A stretch of 40,685 nt of DNA from positions 1 through 40,685 of the forward strand of contig NZ_CP092523.1 in assembly GCF_022430525.1 (NCBI RefSeq), given 5' to 3'. Both the position numbers and the translations under genes were made by a program. The notes under the pieces are model-generated. The model was not told the origin of the DNA and ran no database searches. It was given only the letters and a program-made list of their open reading frames with translations. Below are positions 39,436-40,685 of the stretch, piece after piece. How positions within the stretch are numbered: the stretch's first letter is position 1; every line of letters starts with the position of its first letter. Source of the stretch: Cetobacterium somerae (GTDB taxonomy: Bacteria; Fusobacteriota; Fusobacteriia; Fusobacteriales; Fusobacteriaceae).

Positions 39436-39560
39436 GACTCCCACTATCCCAGCTACGACCAGAGGGAGAAAGCGATGAGTTAAGTGGCTATTTCTTACTG
39501 TAAATTTTTTTATTTTAAAATTAGGAAAGTATTTTGATTATTGCAATTTACAAAAAGTCC
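39436..39560 (+). repeat. 115-bp repeated block, first copy
   Basis: CTATCCCAGCTACGACCAG through GAGTTAAGTGGCTATTTCTT and an AT-rich tail up to the AGTCC-type hairpin. The minus-strand copy at 21285-21392 matches it with a few changes, including AAAGCGATGAG against AAAGTGATGAG. It is part of the structured RNA candidate. Confidence 0.75.
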
Positions 39561-39578
39561 GACGGTCGGACTTTTTTT
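39552..39578. repeat. Short palindromic hairpin, variant stem
   Basis: AGTCCGACGGTCGGACT followed by a T-run; its stem differs from the AGTCCACC form on both sides so that pairing is kept. It shares its core with the hairpin at 21455. Confidence 0.7.
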
Positions 39579-39993
39579 ATGGCGGAGATTAAGGTTAGAA
39601 GAAAGAGAAATTTATTTCCGCCTAAAGTTTTAAAACTTATGATAGATAATATGTCTTTCATAGTTACGAGCTTATGTTGCTGTGGCCGTGGGCACGAGGT
39701 CCTAAGACCGAGTAGAGACCCATCCCCCAAGAGGCGACTAAAATAAAACGGTACATTAACTGGGGATGCCAGCGAAAGATGTTTTTTGAAAATTTACCTG
39801 GGCCGGCCTGTGCTAAAAAAACATCTGAAGCGACGCCGGCGGGGGATGGGCCCCGGCCACCAAGCGAGGCCGCCGTAAACAACGGACTAGCTAAGGCGAG
39901 CCGAGCGTGCTTATAATTTTATTCTTTACAAATATATATAATTAGTTTATAAATATTATTGCTTAGTATTAATGTTTTACAGGGGGAAAAATA

Positions 39994-40685
39994 TTGGAAC
40001 TTATATTTTTTATATTTTTTATTTTTTTCATAGAAAAAAATATTTTTGTGGGTGCTATTTTAGATATAACTAATACTGATCCATCAATAGAAAACAGAAT
40101 AACTATATTTTCAGGAATTTGTATTTTTATAATGAGTAATTTATTCGTAAAGTATAGAAACAATCTAAAGGATTTATATAAGTTTATTTTATATTTTTTA
40201 CTAATTTTTATAATATATTTTTATAAAGAATCAAAGAATTTATATGCTGTGATATCTCTCTTTTTAAATAATCAAATGTTTATATTTTTTATATTTTTAT
40301 TGTTATTTTCAGTTATTTTTCCGATGCTATTAAATTATATAAATGAAAAGTATCCATTGGAAAATAATTTAAAAGAGTCACTTTATTCAAGTAGAGAAAA
40401 CAAAATAAAAGTATTACACCAATTTTTAAATGTTTATAATGAATTTTCTATTACTGGGGAGTGGGGAGTTGGAAAAAGTTTTTTTCTAAAATATTTTTTT
40501 AAAAATTCAGATAAAAATAAATATGAAGAGATAATAATAGATATTTCTTCGTATTCTACTAACGATAAAATTTTAAAAAAGATAGATTCTGAAATAAATA
40601 GAATATTTAAAAAATATCATATTTTTAGATTTTCACCATCTATTTTTAAAGAAATTAGTTTACAAAATTCTTTTATAGAAATTTT
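39994..40685 (+). CDS. KAP-family P-loop NTPase, N-terminal part (continues at 1..886)
   Basis: An open frame starting at TTG 39994, seven bases after AGGGGG and 21 bases after an in-frame stop; it runs off the right end. Three or four membrane segments fill the first 115 residues (about 2-14, 30-45, 58-72 and 87-107). Walker A is GEWGVGKS at residues 155-162, aligned with GEWGIGKT of the KAP protein at 2732. The end of the window falls two bases into codon 231, and base 1 completes it; the frame goes on to the stop at 886, giving 525 residues. It is a shortened paralogue of the operon KAP protein and has the large structured RNA directly upstream. Confidence 0.88.
   Translation, partial: MELIFFIFFIFFIEKNIFVGAILDITNTDPSIENRITIFSGICIFIMSNLFVKYRNNLKDLYKFILYFLLIFIIYFYKESKNLYAVISLFLNNQMFIFFIFLLLFSVIFPMLLNYINEKYPLENNLKESLYSSRENKIKVLHQFLNVYNEFSITGEWGVGKSFFLKYFFKNSDKNKYEEIIIDISSYSTNDKILKKIDSEINRIFKKYHIFRFSPSIFKEISLQNSFIEI

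Larger units (their letters stand above)
39230..39905 (+). ncRNA. Candidate large structured non-coding RNA, copy B (perhaps two tandem units)
   Basis: A GC-rich, gene-free island. Its blocks in order: GGGAATGTC, GATAGCAG and GGGAGGGTGGG (39231-39271); CACTATCCCAGCTACGACC (about 39440), also found at 21.39 kb; the hairpin GTCCGACGGTCGGAC (39558-39572); GGCGGAGATT...TTTCCGCC (39581-39622); TATGATAGATA; CCCCCAAGAGGCG (39724); GGGGATGCC (39762); AGATGTTTTTTG pairing with AAAAAACATCT (39776-39825); GGCGGGGGATGGGC (39837); and GC-rich stems to 39905. Most blocks also occur in copy A (8286-8797, minus strand), but the GGGAATGTC block lies before the hairpin here and after the GGCGG stem there. That could mean two adjacent RNA genes. 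Short frames inside it have no ribosome-binding sites and no recognisable protein. Confidence 0.55.

Noticed and set aside
39534-39882. Open frames in the second GC-rich island
   Set aside because: Same reasons: no ribosome-binding site, no family, and conserved stems and blocks across the other island cut through the frames.
1-40685. Conjugation or mobilisation genes, cas1/cas2, tRNA or rRNA genes
   Set aside because: I looked for relaxase, coupling protein, type IV secretion, Cas1/Cas2 motifs and tRNA-like cloverleaves and saw none that could be supported.

Overview
The window reads as one complete circular plasmid of 40,685 bp from a strictly anaerobic, very AT-rich bacterium, most likely a member of the Fusobacteriaceae (Fusobacterium/Cetobacterium type). 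The organism call rests on the base composition, TTA/AAA-rich codon use, an OXA-type class D beta-lactamase of the kind known from Fusobacterium, a ferredoxin/hybrid-cluster-protein pair, and a compact Cas13 gene. Circularity is read from the sequence: a KAP-family NTPase starts at 39994, runs off the right end, and continues in frame from base 1 to 886, with the Walker A motif on one side of the junction and the Walker B motif on the other at the expected spacing.

Layout. (1) 39994-8266: a KAP NTPase, a tiny hydrophobic peptide gene, an iteron origin with a Rep_3-type initiator, and a tight four-gene operon (membrane KAP NTPase, PD-(D/E)XK nuclease, DUF4268 protein, DUF4365 protein) that looks like a defence system. 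This block is flanked in inverted orientation by two GC-rich, highly structured, non-coding islands (8286-8797 on the minus strand, 39230-39905 on the plus strand) that share sequence blocks and are candidate large ornate RNAs. (2) 8933-20835: cargo genes for drug and stress resistance and metabolism: class D beta-lactamase, ferredoxin, PadR plus chromate transporter, cold-shock protein, MocR regulator, AlaX, hybrid cluster protein, isochorismatase-like hydrolase, HxlR regulator, DUF1349 protein, CatB-like acetyltransferase and GNAT acetyltransferase, with several broken gene remnants. (3) 20836-22250: a repeat-rich stretch and a serine resolvase with a probable res site. (4) 22454-30307: a defence island with an orphan MntA, an AAA15 ATPase, a HepT/MntA toxin-antitoxin pair, a short CRISPR array, a Cas13 gene split in two by a 398-bp insertion, and a NERD-domain protein. 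(5) 30417-37994: plasmid maintenance, with two further initiators (one with iterons inside its own reading frame), a ribbon-helix-helix protein, small plasmid proteins, ParA with a parS-like palindrome and a DUF3102-like partner, and a separate ParB. (6) 38276-39209: a secreted esterase under a LacI-type operator and a broken gene.

How the parts work together. Three initiators, each with its own set of five evenly spaced iterons, suggest a fused (cointegrate) plasmid. Two of the origins share an 18-bp motif that also occurs near 20.98 kb and, in weaker form, inside the insertion that breaks cas13. ParA, its partner, ParB, the resolvase and HepT/MntA account for stable inheritance. The KAP operon, the AAA15 ATPase and the Cas13 locus account for conflict with phages and plasmids. 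The ferredoxin and hcp genes are about 5 kb apart but have nearly the same leader sequence and are probably one regulon; the esterase and DUF1349 genes likewise share a promoter and operator layout. No relaxase or conjugation gene was seen.
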